A stretch of 64,000 bases of DNA from Rhodothermales bacterium (GTDB taxonomy: Bacteria > Bacteroidota > Rhodothermia > Rhodothermales > Bin80). This document shows positions 54,234 to 63,899 of the stretch, in pieces. A program made the translations under genes and the position numbers. Each line of letters begins with the position of its first letter. Position 1 is the first letter of the stretch. Where the stretch lies: positions 310,001 through 374,000 of the forward strand of contig CATQHT010000001.1 of assembly GCA_958296045.1 (NCBI GenBank). The letters run 5' to 3'. A model generated the notes under the pieces. It was not told the DNA's origin and made no database searches. It saw only the letters and a list, made by a program, of their open reading frames with translations.

Positions 54234-55299
54234 AGCTGCTACCGGTTGTTACGGCCCCGGCAGGAGCCGTAAGTTGATGCCCTTGCTGGGCAAACACATG
54301 TCTGCGAATAATATAGGCACGAACGTCACCAAGATGCAAGTCGAAGGGTGGTGGGCTTTGCATCTGGCATCTACAGTGCTGACTGGGCGCCAGAGTCTTG
54401 AGGGTCATTTGTCTGCCGCCCGAGGCAGGGTCGGATCCAAGGGATAACTGTGAATGGTCGAGGTTGCTGAAGGAGGGCTGCAGGTCGCGTAGGCTGCACC
54501 CCGGAGTTACCAATGTTGATGCGACCTCATTTCCGAGGGGGTGCAATGGCCGGCGACTGCTGGTGATGGAATCGGGAATGGGAGGACTTAAAGCATTCGC
54601 GTCACTAACGCCTTCGGCGTGAAATATCGGGCCGATTGAAATCAGACGCAGGGTAGCAACTCGGCGGGGCACCAAGGTACACCGCGGTCGGTCTCTGGTC
54701 AAACAGTGGCAGCACACCGTGTTGCTATAGGCGGGGTTTCTGGGAGGAACATCATATTTGCATGTGGCTGGATCGGAGGTCTGAATGCCGACTGCAAGGC
54801 CATCTCCAGACGGCACTTGCCCAAAGCTGGAATGGATGCTGACTCGGTCTGGGCGTAGCCTCCCAACCGGTGTCGGCCACAGCAACTCCTCCTGGACTGG
54901 ATGAAATTCCAGACGGCAGAAGGGAAGCCATGCGTTCTGTTTCCACGCCCACATGTGCCGGTTTTGCCCCAGGCAGCGGCTGCAATTCACTTCAAGGTGA
55001 CTCGAAAGTGGGTCCCGCTTTTGCAGTTGGATACTCCAGCAGGTGTTTCTGGTACCCGGCGATTTCGGGTCTGCGCCAGCGCAGGTTATTGGTAATATCG
55101 GATATCTCGCTGCTTCGATGACTGAGCGCTGACGGGTCAGGGCCCATGTCCCTTGTCGTCTGTTAACTCAGTCATCGGCTTTAACAATGGTATGGATCGG
55201 GAACTGAAGATGGTAGCGGCCTTGTGCTTCATTTCCGAACCTGCGGCTCACGTTGACGTCAGACAGGAAGATGAGGAAGCCTGATTCCAAACCCACCGT
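54234..55299. other. Long intergenic region
   Basis: 1066 bp between divergently transcribed genes. Several overlapping frames exist but none has family motifs or a ribosome-binding site. One plus-strand frame (54901-55095) has a faint excisionase/MerR-like look (see findings); I do not annotate it as a gene. Promoters for the propeller protein and the membrane glycosyltransferase should lie here but I cannot pin them down. Confidence 0.4.
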
Positions 55300-57141
55300 A
55301 TGAATCGTGCCTTACCTGCTACGGGTCTCCTGATCCTGCTGACAGGCGCAACGTTTGCGCTGGCCGTCTTAGCACAGGACCGGACCCTCCTTGTAACCTT
55401 GGTTGCTGTGGCATTGGCGGGAAGCGGCGTCCTTGTGCTCCTATGGTGGAAGATGGATGTCGAAACCAAGGATGTTCTGATCCTTGCCCTAGTGTTCAGA
55501 ATAGCTATGTTTTGGCTGCCGCCGTCCCTGTCGGATGACGCATATCGGTACGTTTGGGATGGGATTGTACAGGCGCATGGAGTCAATCCCTACGAATACA
55601 GGCCTAACGATATGAGACTGGAGCGGCTGCATCAGGAGGAAGTCTATTCCAGACTGAATTCCCGGTCGTTCTATTCCGTATATCCGCCGGTCTCGCAGTA
55701 CATCTTTCGACTTGGGAGCGTCTTTTATGGCCTAACGTGGCAAGGGAGTCACTACGCCATCAAGGCCGTCCTGGTGTTGGCAGAACTGCTGGCGCTATTG
55801 ATGCTGTCGCGCCTCGTTACTGCCCGATCAATGATGCTGTACGCATTAAATCCCCTGGTATTGTTGGAGACGGCAGGACAGGGTCACACGGAATCGCTGC
55901 TAATCCTGCTGCTGATTATCGCGATTGTGGCACTGCGCAGTAACAAGAGAATAACGGCGTCAATCGCCCTTTCCGCGGCAGTTTGGGTAAAGCTGTATCC
56001 GCTGTTTCTATTGCCCTTTCTGTGGCGTCGCGTCGGGTGGCGCGCCAGCGGGGTAGGGGCATTGGCGCTGGCCTTGCTGGCTATGCCGTTTGCAGCGCCC
56101 ATGGTCGTCAGCAACGTGCGAGAATCTCTTGACTTGTATGTGCGCTACTTCGAGTTCAATGCAGGGCTGTACTACGGCATCAAGCAGGGGTTGCTCTGGT
56201 TGACAGGCGCTGACTTCAGCAAGCAGATTGGCCCGGCGCTGCGGACATGCTTCCTGTTGGCGCTTCCGCTGGTGTACGCCGTCGATTTCCGAAGACGGTG
56301 GCCTCTGGAAAAGGCCTGTCTGGTTGTGCTCGCGCTGTACATACTCTTTTCGACTACTGTTCACCCTTGGTATCTCCTGACCATTCTGCTACTCGCCACG
56401 TTTCTCGAGAGGCCTTTGTGGTTTTGGCTTTGGATCGGTGCCTTTTCCATTGGTACGTATTTACTCTACTCTGGAGGGCCATATTGGGTATTCGTCATTA
56501 TTGCCTGGGGTGGGGGGGCAATCTTGGCCGCCATCAGAGCTGTACCGGTCGGCATGCAGCGTTTACTGCGTGGGAGGGCGTGGCGAAAGGTATGGACCAT
56601 CAAACCATACCTTCCGCGCATAAAGCGCCCACTTCAGGTGCTGGATCTGGGGTGTGGAGAGGGCTATGTGGGTGAACGCATCAGCCAGGGCATGCAGGCA
56701 GAGGTCACCTTGGCGGACATCGTTGACATGAATAAGACGGATCTTCCGCACGTCGTGTATGACGGGAGACGACTTCCGTGGGCCGCAGGGTCCTTTGATG
56801 CCGTAGTGCTGTACTTCGTGCTGCACCATGCGCAGAATCCGCGTGCGGTGATTCGCGAAGCGCTGCGGGTGGCGCCACAGCGAGTCATCATTGTCGAGTC
56901 CGTCTGCAGGAGCTCTCTTGGGTGCAAGCTGCTCACCGCTCTGGACCGGGTCGCCAACCGAATGCGACACTGGCGGCACATGTCCGCGCAGGAAGCGAAC
57001 CTCAACATCCGCAGTGAACAAGCGTGGCGAACCGTTCTCCGTGACTTGGGCGCTCCAATCTTGGCTGAAGCCTCCCACGGAGTCCTCATCGATCGTCACA
57101 AGGTGTATGTGGTACACGCGTTCGGCGTGCAGGCAGCATAG
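55300..57141 (+). CDS. Fusion of a polytopic mannosyltransferase-like (GT-C) domain and a SAM-dependent methyltransferase
   Basis: 613 aa. Residues 1-425 are a multi-helix membrane domain with the GT-C pattern: acidic motif SLSDDAYRYVWDGIVQAHGV near 78-97, NPYEYRPND, VYPPVSQYIF, LLYALNPLVLLETAGQGH-like segment near 185, and VHPWYLLTILLLATFL near 355. This resembles the GT87/DUF2029 group that uses polyprenyl-phosphate sugars. Residues about 430-613 are a class I methyltransferase: LQVLDLGCGEGYVGERI (motif I), VTLADIVDM, GSFDAVVLYFVLHHAQNPRA, ALRVAPQRVIIVESV. No stop or frameshift separates the two. A lipid-linked sugar transfer coupled to methylation is inferred. Nearby dpm- and GDP-sugar genes support the glycan context. 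Confidence 0.82.
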   Translation: MNRALPATGLLILLTGATFALAVLAQDRTLLVTLVAVALAGSGVLVLLWWKMDVETKDVLILALVFRIAMFWLPPSLSDDAYRYVWDGIVQAHGVNPYEYRPNDMRLERLHQEEVYSRLNSRSFYSVYPPVSQYIFRLGSVFYGLTWQGSHYAIKAVLVLAELLALLMLSRLVTARSMMLYALNPLVLLETAGQGHTESLLILLLIIAIVALRSNKRITASIALSAAVWVKLYPLFLLPFLWRRVGWRASGVGALALALLAMPFAAPMVVSNVRESLDLYVRYFEFNAGLYYGIKQGLLWLTGADFSKQIGPALRTCFLLALPLVYAVDFRRRWPLEKACLVVLALYILFSTTVHPWYLLTILLLATFLERPLWFWLWIGAFSIGTYLLYSGGPYWVFVIIAWGGGAILAAIRAVPVGMQRLLRGRAWRKVWTIKPYLPRIKRPLQVLDLGCGEGYVGERISQGMQAEVTLADIVDMNKTDLPHVVYDGRRLPWAAGSFDAVVLYFVLHHAQNPRAVIREALRVAPQRVIIVESVCRSSLGCKLLTALDRVANRMRHWRHMSAQEANLNIRSEQAWRTVLRDLGAPILAEASHGVLIDRHKVYVVHAFGVQAA

Positions 57142-57485
57142 TAGTGGCCCGATCCTACCCGGCGAAGACTGTCCATCCCGTCTCTGTAGGCAGTGCTCCT
57201 TAGTCATCGCGTTGCCGGTACTCAATTCGGGAGCAGACCGTCATTGTGGAATCCTGATCCATGCGCACAGCCGAACGGCGATGAGGATTCACCGTCCTGG
57301 CGACGAATTTGAGCGTATCGACGGTGGTTTTACGCGCACCAGGACCGCAGATCACCGTAGTGTACCTGAGATGGTCGGTAGCCACGGTTCACCCGATGGT
57401 CAGCGAAAGCGCGAATCCATGCTATCGGCTTCAGAAGGCCACGTTCGGCATGTCCAGAGTCAAGGCAGCCTCCAGCCTCGGGTGT
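57142..57485. other. Intergenic region between convergent genes
   Basis: 344 bp between the fusion gene (plus) and gmd (minus). No recognisable gene or strong terminator. Confidence 0.4.
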
Positions 57486-58535
57486 CTACATATCCGCATG
57501 TGCCGCTGCGAGGTCGGCTTCCACCATCTCGGCAATCATGGTATCGAGAGTGTACCGGGGGGCCCAACCTAATTCTCTGCGAGCTTTTCGTGCGTTGCCG
57601 ACGAGTAGGTTGCTTTCTGCAGGCCGATAAAAGCGCTTATCAACCTTAACAATGGTCTTGCCAGAACGGGTACAGATAGCGTGTTCTTCTGACCCTTCAC
57701 CATGCCATTCCAGCGCAATCCCGCAGGCCGCGAATGCACGCTCGCAGAACGCACGCACTGTCGTACTATTTCCCGTTGCTAACACATAGTCGTCTGGCTG
57801 ATCCTGCTGGAGCATCAGCCACATGCCCATCACGTAGTCCTTGGCATGGCCCCAATCCCTGGAAGCGTCCAGATTTCCCAGGTAGATGCATTGCTGCAGC
57901 CCGAGCTTGATGCGCGCAGCGGCCCGTGTAATTTTGCGCGTCACGAATGTCTCGCGACGCATCGGGCTCTCATGATTGAAGAGGATTCCATTGCACGCGA
58001 AAAAGCCGTATGCCTCCCGATAGTTCACGGTGATCCAGTATGCGTACAGCTTCGCTACTCCGTAAGGGCTGCGAGGGCAGAATGGAGAGTCCTCGTCCTG
58101 AGGGTGCGACTCGGCGCTGCCGTACAACTCACTCGTGGATGCCTGGTAGAAACGGACAGAGTTTCCCAAACCCAGAATGCGAATCCCTTCGAGAAGGCGC
58201 AAGACTCCAAGAGCATCGGCATTGGCGGTGTATTCCGGGGTGTCAAAGCTGACGTGCACATGACTCTGAGCACCGAGGTTGTAGATCTCATCCGGTTGCA
58301 CCTGCTGAATCACCCGGATCAGATTGGTGGAATCAGTGAGGTCACCAAAATGCAGGACAAAATCGTCCGACTGCGCCTGTGGCTCCTGGTATAGATGGTC
58401 AATGCGCTGGGTACTGAAGAGGCGTGCCCGACGCTTAATCCCGTGTACCACATATCCCTTCTTGAGCAGGAATTCCGCCAGATAGGCGCCATCCTGGCCT
58501 GTAATTCCCGTGATCAGCGCCGATGGTTGCTTCAT
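57486..58535 (-). CDS. gmd: GDP-mannose 4,6-dehydratase
   Basis: 349 aa extended SDR. The NAD(P) site is [20 protein letters not shown] near 6-25, then [60 protein letters not shown] and [14 protein letters not shown]; the catalytic YxxxK is in [37 protein letters not shown] is the GDP-mannose region. It turns GDP-mannose into GDP-4-keto-6-deoxymannose, which the overlapping upstream gene (fcl) turns into GDP-fucose. The two reading frames overlap by ATGA. Family members more often read SSSFNT where this one has RARLFST. Confidence 0.94.
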   Translation of the reverse strand: MKQPSALITGITGQDGAYLAEFLLKKGYVVHGIKRRARLFSTQRIDHLYQEPQAQSDDFVLHFGDLTDSTNLIRVIQQVQPDEIYNLGAQSHVHVSFDTPEYTANADALGVLRLLEGIRILGLGNSVRFYQASTSELYGSAESHPQDEDSPFCPRSPYGVAKLYAYWITVNYREAYGFFACNGILFNHESPMRRETFVTRKITRAAARIKLGLQQCIYLGNLDASRDWGHAKDYVMGMWLMLQQDQPDDYVLATGNSTTVRAFCERAFAACGIALEWHGEGSEEHAICTRSGKTIVKVDKRFYRPAESNLLVGNARKARRELGWAPRYTLDTMIAEMVEADLAAAHADM

Positions 58536-59494
58536 ATGTCAGCATGCTGCAGCATCCACGCGTAGGTGGCCCGGATGCCGGCGTCGAGGGACGTTGGGGC
58601 TCGCCAACCTAGGCCATGCAGTCGAGATACGTCAACTAGCTTCCGTGGTGTACCATCAGGTTTTGACGTGTCATGCACCACGGAGCATTCCGTGCCGACA
58701 ATGCGCTTAATCAGCTGCAACAGTTCGATTATCTGGATGTCTTTTCCTACGCCCACGTTGAACAGCCCATCTGGTGCTACGTCGTAAAGCGTCGCCTCTG
58801 GGCGTTGCAACACGAATAGACAGGCATCGGCGAGGTCATCACAGTACATGAATTCGCGCCGCGGTGTGCCGGTGCCCCAGAGAATTATTTTCCGGTCGCC
58901 GTTAAGCTTTGCTTCGTGCACTTTCCGCAGGAGTGCGGGCAGTACATGACTCGTCTTAAGGTCAAAGTTGTCTCCCGGCCCGTATAGGTTCGTTGGCATG
59001 AGCGAAAGAAAATCGCATCCATGCTGTTTCCGCAGTGCCTGGCAGTACTTTATTCCGGCAATCTTAGCAACGGCGTACCACTCGTTCGTATGCTCTAAGG
59101 GCCCGGTCAGAAGGTATTGTTCGCGAAGCGGTTGCGGAGCATCTCTGGGGTAGACGCAGGTGCTTCCCAAAAACAGCAGACGTTTGGTGTCGTTTCTGAA
59201 CGCAGCTTGCAGAACGTTGGTCTGAATAGCCAGGTTATCGCCGATGAAGTCAGCTGGGTAGGTGGCGTTGGCCAAGATTCCTCCTACGCGGGCTGCAGCA
59301 ACGACGACAAATTCAGGTCGCTCGCATTCAAAGAATCGATTGACGGCCTGCTGATCTCTAAGATCCAGCGCCTGCCGAGTCTTCGTCAGCAGGTTGTCGA
59401 ACCCTGAGGCTCGCAGCTTCCGTGTTACCGCGGAGCCTACGAGCCCGCGGTGCCCAGCCACGAAGATGCGTTCCTGTCGGGAGGTAAGGTGCAT
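58532..59494 (-). CDS. fcl: GDP-L-fucose synthase
   Basis: 320 aa from ATG 59494 ([20 protein letters not shown]); the frame is open 19 codons further upstream, but this start fits the family length. NADP site [17 protein letters not shown] near 11-27; [40 protein letters not shown] with the catalytic Ser-Thr-Cys, and [19 protein letters not shown] with YxxxK; then [15 protein letters not shown] and [18 protein letters not shown]. It epimerises and reduces GDP-4-keto-6-deoxymannose to GDP-L-fucose. It precedes gmd on the minus strand, with ATGA overlap. GDP-fucose would feed the surface glycan or glycoprotein pathways indicated by neighbouring genes. Confidence 0.93.
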   Translation of the reverse strand: MHLTSRQERIFVAGHRGLVGSAVTRKLRASGFDNLLTKTRQALDLRDQQAVNRFFECERPEFVVVAAARVGGILANATYPADFIGDNLAIQTNVLQAAFRNDTKRLLFLGSTCVYPRDAPQPLREQYLLTGPLEHTNEWYAVAKIAGIKYCQALRKQHGCDFLSLMPTNLYGPGDNFDLKTSHVLPALLRKVHEAKLNGDRKIILWGTGTPRREFMYCDDLADACLFVLQRPEATLYDVAPDGLFNVGVGKDIQIIELLQLIKRIVGTECSVVHDTSKPDGTPRKLVDVSRLHGLGWRAPTSLDAGIRATYAWMLQHADI

Positions 59495-59768
59495 GCGGGT
59501 CCGGCGTCGCAGGTCGCGTTGTACGCACCTGAACGTTGCATGTCCCTGCAAGGGTCCGTTCGAGTATCCGCATCGGTCAGGATCTCACTGGAATCCCAGG
59601 AAGGTCGCTCGGCCTTCAGGCTGTCCGCTGTCCAACGACGGCTGACCATGCCGCCGTTGCTATCGGCGAGAGGGTGGCCACATGTCCCGCGAACATCCTA
59701 CCTTTCGAACGGTGAGCCTTTGTCGCGGTGGTCCGTTTGATGGCTGCGGTGATTCCCTCCAATAGCAG
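59495..59768. other. Divergent intergenic region between fcl and the mannosyltransferase gene
   Basis: About 274 bp with no clear gene; it must hold both promoters. An in-frame stop TAG at 59763-59765 closes the downstream frame on the 5' side. Confidence 0.4.
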
Positions 59769-60506
59769 ATCAGCAGCCACATTTCGCGGATTCTGGTAAT
59801 AGTCCCCACGTATAACGAGCGTGAAAACGTCGGTACTGCGATCGAGAGGATTCTGCAGCAGCCGGGTCGTTTGGACGTGCTCGTGGTGGACGATGGTTCA
59901 CCGGATGGCACGTCGGATGTGATCCGAGACATGGCCGAAGCATATCCTGGACGTATAGCTCTCTTGGAGCGCTCAGGCAAGCTCGGGCTTGGCACCGCAT
60001 ATCTCGACGGATTCCGTTACGCGCTGGACCGGGATTATCAGATTATCTGTGGGATGGATGCGGATCTGTCGCACAACCCAGACGACTTGCCTCGGATGAT
60101 TGAGCCCGTCCAGGAACGGCGCGCAGACATGGCGATCGGGTCCAGGTACGTAGGAGGCGTACGCATCGTAAACTGGCCGCTGTCACGGCTCATGCTCTCG
60201 TACTTTGCGGGCGTTTATACCCGTGCGATCACGCGGATGCGGGTAAGGGATGTCACTGCTGGCTTTCTGTGCTACCATCGGCGCGTCTTGGAGAGCCTCG
60301 ATTTTGGACGCATCAAGTCCAATGGATACTCGTTCCTAATCGAGATGAAATTCCGGATCTGGCGCAAGGGCTACAGTCTATTGGAGATACCCATCATCTT
60401 TACGGAGCGCACCGAGGGTCAGTCAAAGATGAGCAAGGCCATCATTCGCGAGGCTGCCGTCAAGGTCTGGGAATTTCGCTGCCGAGACCTGTTTCGGCGG
60501 CTGTAG
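59769..60506 (+). CDS. Polyprenyl-phosphate mannosyltransferase-like GT2 protein without a canonical start codon
   Basis: Up to 245 aa. The domain runs from ILVIVPTYNERENVGTAIER through VLVVDDGSPDGTSDVIRDMA, CGMDADLSHNPDDLPRMIEP (DxD-type metal site), MAIGSRYVGGVRIVNWPLSR and DVTAGFLCYHRRVLESLDFG to IPIIFTERTEGQSKMSKAII. This is the dolichyl/polyprenyl-phosphate mannose synthase type of GT2: GDP-mannose plus polyprenyl phosphate gives lipid-linked mannose at the cytoplasmic face. Between the stop at 59763 and the conserved ILVIVPTYN there is no ATG, GTG or TTG; the only candidates are ATC 59769, ATT 59781 or CTG 59793. The first ATG-like start (TTG 59871) would drop the first third of the nucleotide site. 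Start is therefore unresolved; CDS is given from 59769. Confidence 0.82.
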   Translation: MSSHISRILVIVPTYNERENVGTAIERILQQPGRLDVLVVDDGSPDGTSDVIRDMAEAYPGRIALLERSGKLGLGTAYLDGFRYALDRDYQIICGMDADLSHNPDDLPRMIEPVQERRADMAIGSRYVGGVRIVNWPLSRLMLSYFAGVYTRAITRMRVRDVTAGFLCYHRRVLESLDFGRIKSNGYSFLIEMKFRIWRKGYSLLEIPIIFTERTEGQSKMSKAIIREAAVKVWEFRCRDLFRRL

Positions 60507-60558
60507 CCTTAGCGGCACGGTGCCTCCCGCGCACCTAATGCCTGCATACCTATCGGGG

Positions 60559-61500
60559 TTATTTTTCGGAAAGGCTCTTGAAATCGTGTCGCCAGCGTCC
60601 CAGCCGGGCAAGCTCTGGGTTATCCAAGTCTATCCAGCAGATTTCTGGATAGCGGCGGAACCAAGTCAGCTGCCGTTTGGCGTAGCGGCGCGTATTCCTT
60701 TTGATCAGCCGAACCATTTCGGTCTCATCCGTATTGCCTGCCACGAAGGCAGCGACTTCTTTGTACCCGATCGTGCGCAGCACCGGCATTGAGTGCTTAG
60801 GTCCTCTAGCCAGGATTGTTCGCACCTCATCAACCAGACCCTGCTCCAACATGCGCTCAACGCGCAGGTTGATTCTCGAGTATAGCCGCTCTCTGTCCCT
60901 GTTGAGAACTTTGATGTCGTAGCGGTAGGGTGGGGGAATGCGACGAGCGTGGAAAGAGGATAGCGGCTGGCCAGTCTGAAGATATACCTCTAGTCCGCGA
61001 ATGAGTCGTTGCGATTTTGTGGGATCCAAAGTCCTGGCAAGCGCAGGATCAGCGGCCCGCAGTTCCCTATACAGCACATGACTGCCTTCACGCTGGAGGC
61101 GGGTCTCAAGCATATGTCGAATAGAAGGATCTGGTGGAGGTGTCGCGGACAGCCCGTGCAATAGTGCCTGCAGGTACAGCGTCGATCCGCCAACAATGAG
61201 CGGTACCTTTCCGCGTGCCAGGATGTCGCTGATCCGAATATTTGCCTGCTCAGCGAAAGTGCCAGCCGAATAGCGCTCGTTCAGCTTCAGCTCGCCAATG
61301 AAGTGGTGCGGAACCCGGGATAGCTCTGCGCTGGACGGCTTGGCTGTTCCGATAGTCAGCGCCCGGAACACCTGCCTGCTGTCTGCTGAGATAATCTCTG
61401 CGCCCTGCGCCTCGGCGACTAGAATGCTGATCGACGTCTTACCTACCGCCGTCGGCCCGACCAGCGCAAGGATGGGCTTTGCGGGAGCTGAATGCGTCAC
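60559..61500 (-). CDS. miaA: tRNA dimethylallyltransferase
   Basis: 313 aa. The P-loop is ALVGPTAVGKTSISILVAEA near 11-30, followed by EIISADSRQVFRALTIGTAK (conserved Asp-Ser-Arg-Gln), VPHHFIGELKLNERYSAGTF, VPLIVGGSTLYLQALLHGL, RLIRGLEVYLQTGQPLSSFH and, near the C-terminus, TIGYKEVAAFVAGN with NTRRYAKRQLTWFRR. It transfers a dimethylallyl group to A37 of tRNAs that read UNN codons. Immediately upstream on the same strand is a rhodanese gene (18 bp gap). All family motifs are intact. Confidence 0.94.
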   Translation of the reverse strand: MTHSAPAKPILALVGPTAVGKTSISILVAEAQGAEIISADSRQVFRALTIGTAKPSSAELSRVPHHFIGELKLNERYSAGTFAEQANIRISDILARGKVPLIVGGSTLYLQALLHGLSATPPPDPSIRHMLETRLQREGSHVLYRELRAADPALARTLDPTKSQRLIRGLEVYLQTGQPLSSFHARRIPPPYRYDIKVLNRDRERLYSRINLRVERMLEQGLVDEVRTILARGPKHSMPVLRTIGYKEVAAFVAGNTDETEMVRLIKRNTRRYAKRQLTWFRRYPEICWIDLDNPELARLGRWRHDFKSLSEK

Positions 61501-61518
61501 AGGTGTCCGACCGGTGCC

Positions 61519-61848
61519 CTAGTACTCCGGGAGCGAGGGATCAATTTCTTGGCTCCAGGCAAGCGTGCCGCCGCGCAGATTTCGTGCATGGGGAAAACCG
61601 GCTGCGCGCAGGAATCTCACGGCTTGCGCGCTTCGGGCTCCGCTCCGGCAATGGACCACTATCATGTCATCCCGGTACGGCTCTAGTTCACCGATGCGGG
61701 TCACGATCTTGCTGAGCGGAACTAAGTGCCCGCCCAGGTTGGCGATCGCGTACTCTCGCTTCCCCCGTACATCCAGGACAAACGGACGCCGATCTGCGTC
61801 AATGAGCTGCTTCAGCTCCTGGACAGTGATTTCGGGGACCCGAAACAT
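61519..61848 (-). CDS. Single-domain rhodanese-like protein
   Basis: 109 aa from ATG 61848 (MFRVPEITVQELKQLIDADR); the frame is open to an ATG nine codons upstream. It shows the rhodanese fold in order: PFVLDVRGKREYAIANLGGH near 22-41 and the active-site loop IVVHCRSGARSAQAVRFLRA near 63-82 with Cys as the catalytic residue, then NLRGGTLAWSQEID. Small proteins of this kind shuttle sulfane sulfur or regulate sulfur metabolism, in the cytoplasm (no signal peptide visible). It is directly followed by miaA; a link to tRNA thio-modification is possible but only by proximity. Confidence 0.88.
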   Translation of the reverse strand: MFRVPEITVQELKQLIDADRRPFVLDVRGKREYAIANLGGHLVPLSKIVTRIGELEPYRDDMIVVHCRSGARSAQAVRFLRAAGFPHARNLRGGTLAWSQEIDPSLPEY

Positions 61849-63192
61849 ACTTGCTCGGCTGGATGGCTGATGCACATGATTGCCCAGTCAAACTAGTGAG
61901 AGCAGGGCACAACCGTCAAGTGCGGCTCGGGCAACTAAGGTGAAAAATGGTGTAATACGTCCTCAGGCGTGCACCACTACAAGTCTGCTGACGCTACCGC
62001 GGTCCGCGGCGAGGACGGCAGCAATGCTGAGTGCACAGAGAAAAAGCAAATCGCGGAGCGCCAGGCATCACGGCAATACAATGAGGTCTGCGTACAGCAC
62101 GCGCAAGCGTGCTGCCATTGGGCCTTAAACCCAAAGTACTTTGGTCATAAATCCCTGCCTTTCCTGTACGAAAGCAACAATGGCCCGGCGGGTCCTTGGC
62201 CGAAGCCGAAGCTCCTGATTCCTCAGTGTGCGGCATATGGCAGAGGCAACGCCTCGGATGTCTGATCGCCCGAGTCGTGCCCGACGCCCAAGATGTCCGT
62301 GCCCGCAAGCGTGGGCAGCAACGCGTGCGGCAGTCGCGATAAGAGTTCGGCTTGCAGCGGAACGTGATACTCCTCGTAAGAACAGGCATCATATGGCGAG
62401 CTTACTACAACCAGGCCGTAAACGGTAAACGGTTTCAAATTACTGTGCTGACATTGCGAGGGGCACCGGCACCGGATCTGTGCGCAAGACCGCGCAGGAT
62501 CCGCTGGAATTTGCCACCGAATACGTCGATACTGAATGTAACATAATTACCCTTATGTTGCATAAAGGAATCATATTGCCGGAATCGGAGCCGTTTTTCG
62601 CTCTCTTGCCGCGTTTGGAGCTGCGCCGCCCGTGGGTTCCGCTGGATTTATGGCCATTGGCTGGGAGCTTCCCGAGTCGCTTGCGCAGGCGCGGTGAAAA
62701 GCCTGCCCGCATTCGTGTCCCTTCCAGGCAGTGCGCTGACTGGACAGAAAACCCGGCCAGACGCGGCGGTCGCGCTGCAGCGAGCAAGCCGGAGTGCCGC
62801 AGCCATGCGCGGAACTGCCCGACGTTGGCGGCACGGTGCCGTGCGGCTGTGGTGGAATGCTGTCTTCTTGCGGACACCTGCCTAACTGGGGCCGCGTCCG
62901 TTGGCCTGCGCTCTGAGCTCGCCAGAAGAACTGGACGGTGAATGACATTGTCGGTACGCAAAGGCGTAATTGGCCTAGTCCGCAGTAGCGCACTGCCATT
63001 TAACGGATACGCCGCCGATCAGCCGGGAAGGTGATGGTCGCTGGCCAGCAAATCCAAGGATCGCCATGCTGTCTACCGTACCAGCCTATCCATATCACCT
63101 CCCTCCTATTCGCCCCTTCTCCGTTGATGGATGCGTCATGTTCGCGGGGCACATCTTTCATTCCAGCGAGCGATTGTATAGCCTCTTCGTCA
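61849..63192. other. Gene-poor region
   Basis: About 1.34 kb with no ORF that looks like a gene on either strand. On the minus strand around 61950-62130 a hydrophobic reading occurs but it has several stops. A hairpin lies at 62538-62561 (GTAACATAA TTACCC TTATGTTGC, one G-T pair). The decayed IS3 sequence just downstream suggests that the region is old mobile-element or degraded DNA. Confidence 0.45.
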
Positions 63193-63899
63193 TACTTGGA
63201 CATCTTCAGCGGGTATGTGACAGGCTGGATGGTTACCCGTGGCGAATCGGCCAGCCTGGAAAACGAGTTCATTGCTCGCACCTGCGAACGCTACGGCATC
63301 GAAGAACAACAGCTCGCCATCCACTCGGACCGAAAACATGCCATGACCTACCAGCTATACGCAGTTACTGGCCGACCTGAAGGTGGAACGCTCCTACGCA
63401 CATCCCTACAGATCCAATGACCATCCCAGCTCCGAAGCACAATTCAAAACCCTCAAGGTTCAGCTCCCCTACCCCAGCCGCTTCGGATCACTGGAAGACG
63501 CCAAGACCTGGGCTAGACATTTCTTCGACTGACACTAACGACGCGCACTGCAACGCGGGATTGGCGCCCATCTGACTCAGTATCGTCTATTTCCATCAGA
63601 CCCGTCAACTGCTTGCGCGCCTGCAACGCGTACTCAGTGACGCCTATCCACGCCACCCCGAGTGTTTTCCCCGACGCCCTTCAAATGTCCCCAGACCACC
63701 TGAACGGGCTTGGATCAACCTACCACAATGCGATGGACGCCTTAACCGACAGGGCTTTGAACCACCGCCAAAACCACCCGCCCGCAGCGGCGACACGACC
63801 CAAGGCGCTCACCATTACGATACACCACTTGAAACCGCAATCCGTACCGAAACCGCCTGCCATTTCCGGCTAGGCTCTTCCTCTTCCGTCATACTCTAA
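63193..63899 (+). pseudogene. IS3-family transposase (OrfB, DDE integrase core) remnant
   Basis: Reading three frames in succession gives typical IS3 OrfB pieces in the right order. YLDIFSGYVTGWMVTRGESA leads into the region of the first catalytic residues, then IARTCERYGIEEQQLAIHSD with the second catalytic Asp. After a frameshift come QLLADLKVERSYAHPYRSND and SSEAQFKTLKVQLPYPSRFG, with the final catalytic Glu in SEAQFKTLK, then SLEDAKTWARHFFD. After another change come NAGLAPI and LLARLQRVLSDAYPRHPECF with RAWINLP. The N-terminal helix-turn-helix part is missing. Several stops and frameshifts show a dead element. I cannot find inverted ends. Confidence 0.75.

Noticed and set aside
54157-54990. 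277-codon minus-strand ORF in the long gap
   Set aside because: It runs into the start of the propeller protein gene, has low-complexity content and no recognisable motif or ribosome-binding site.
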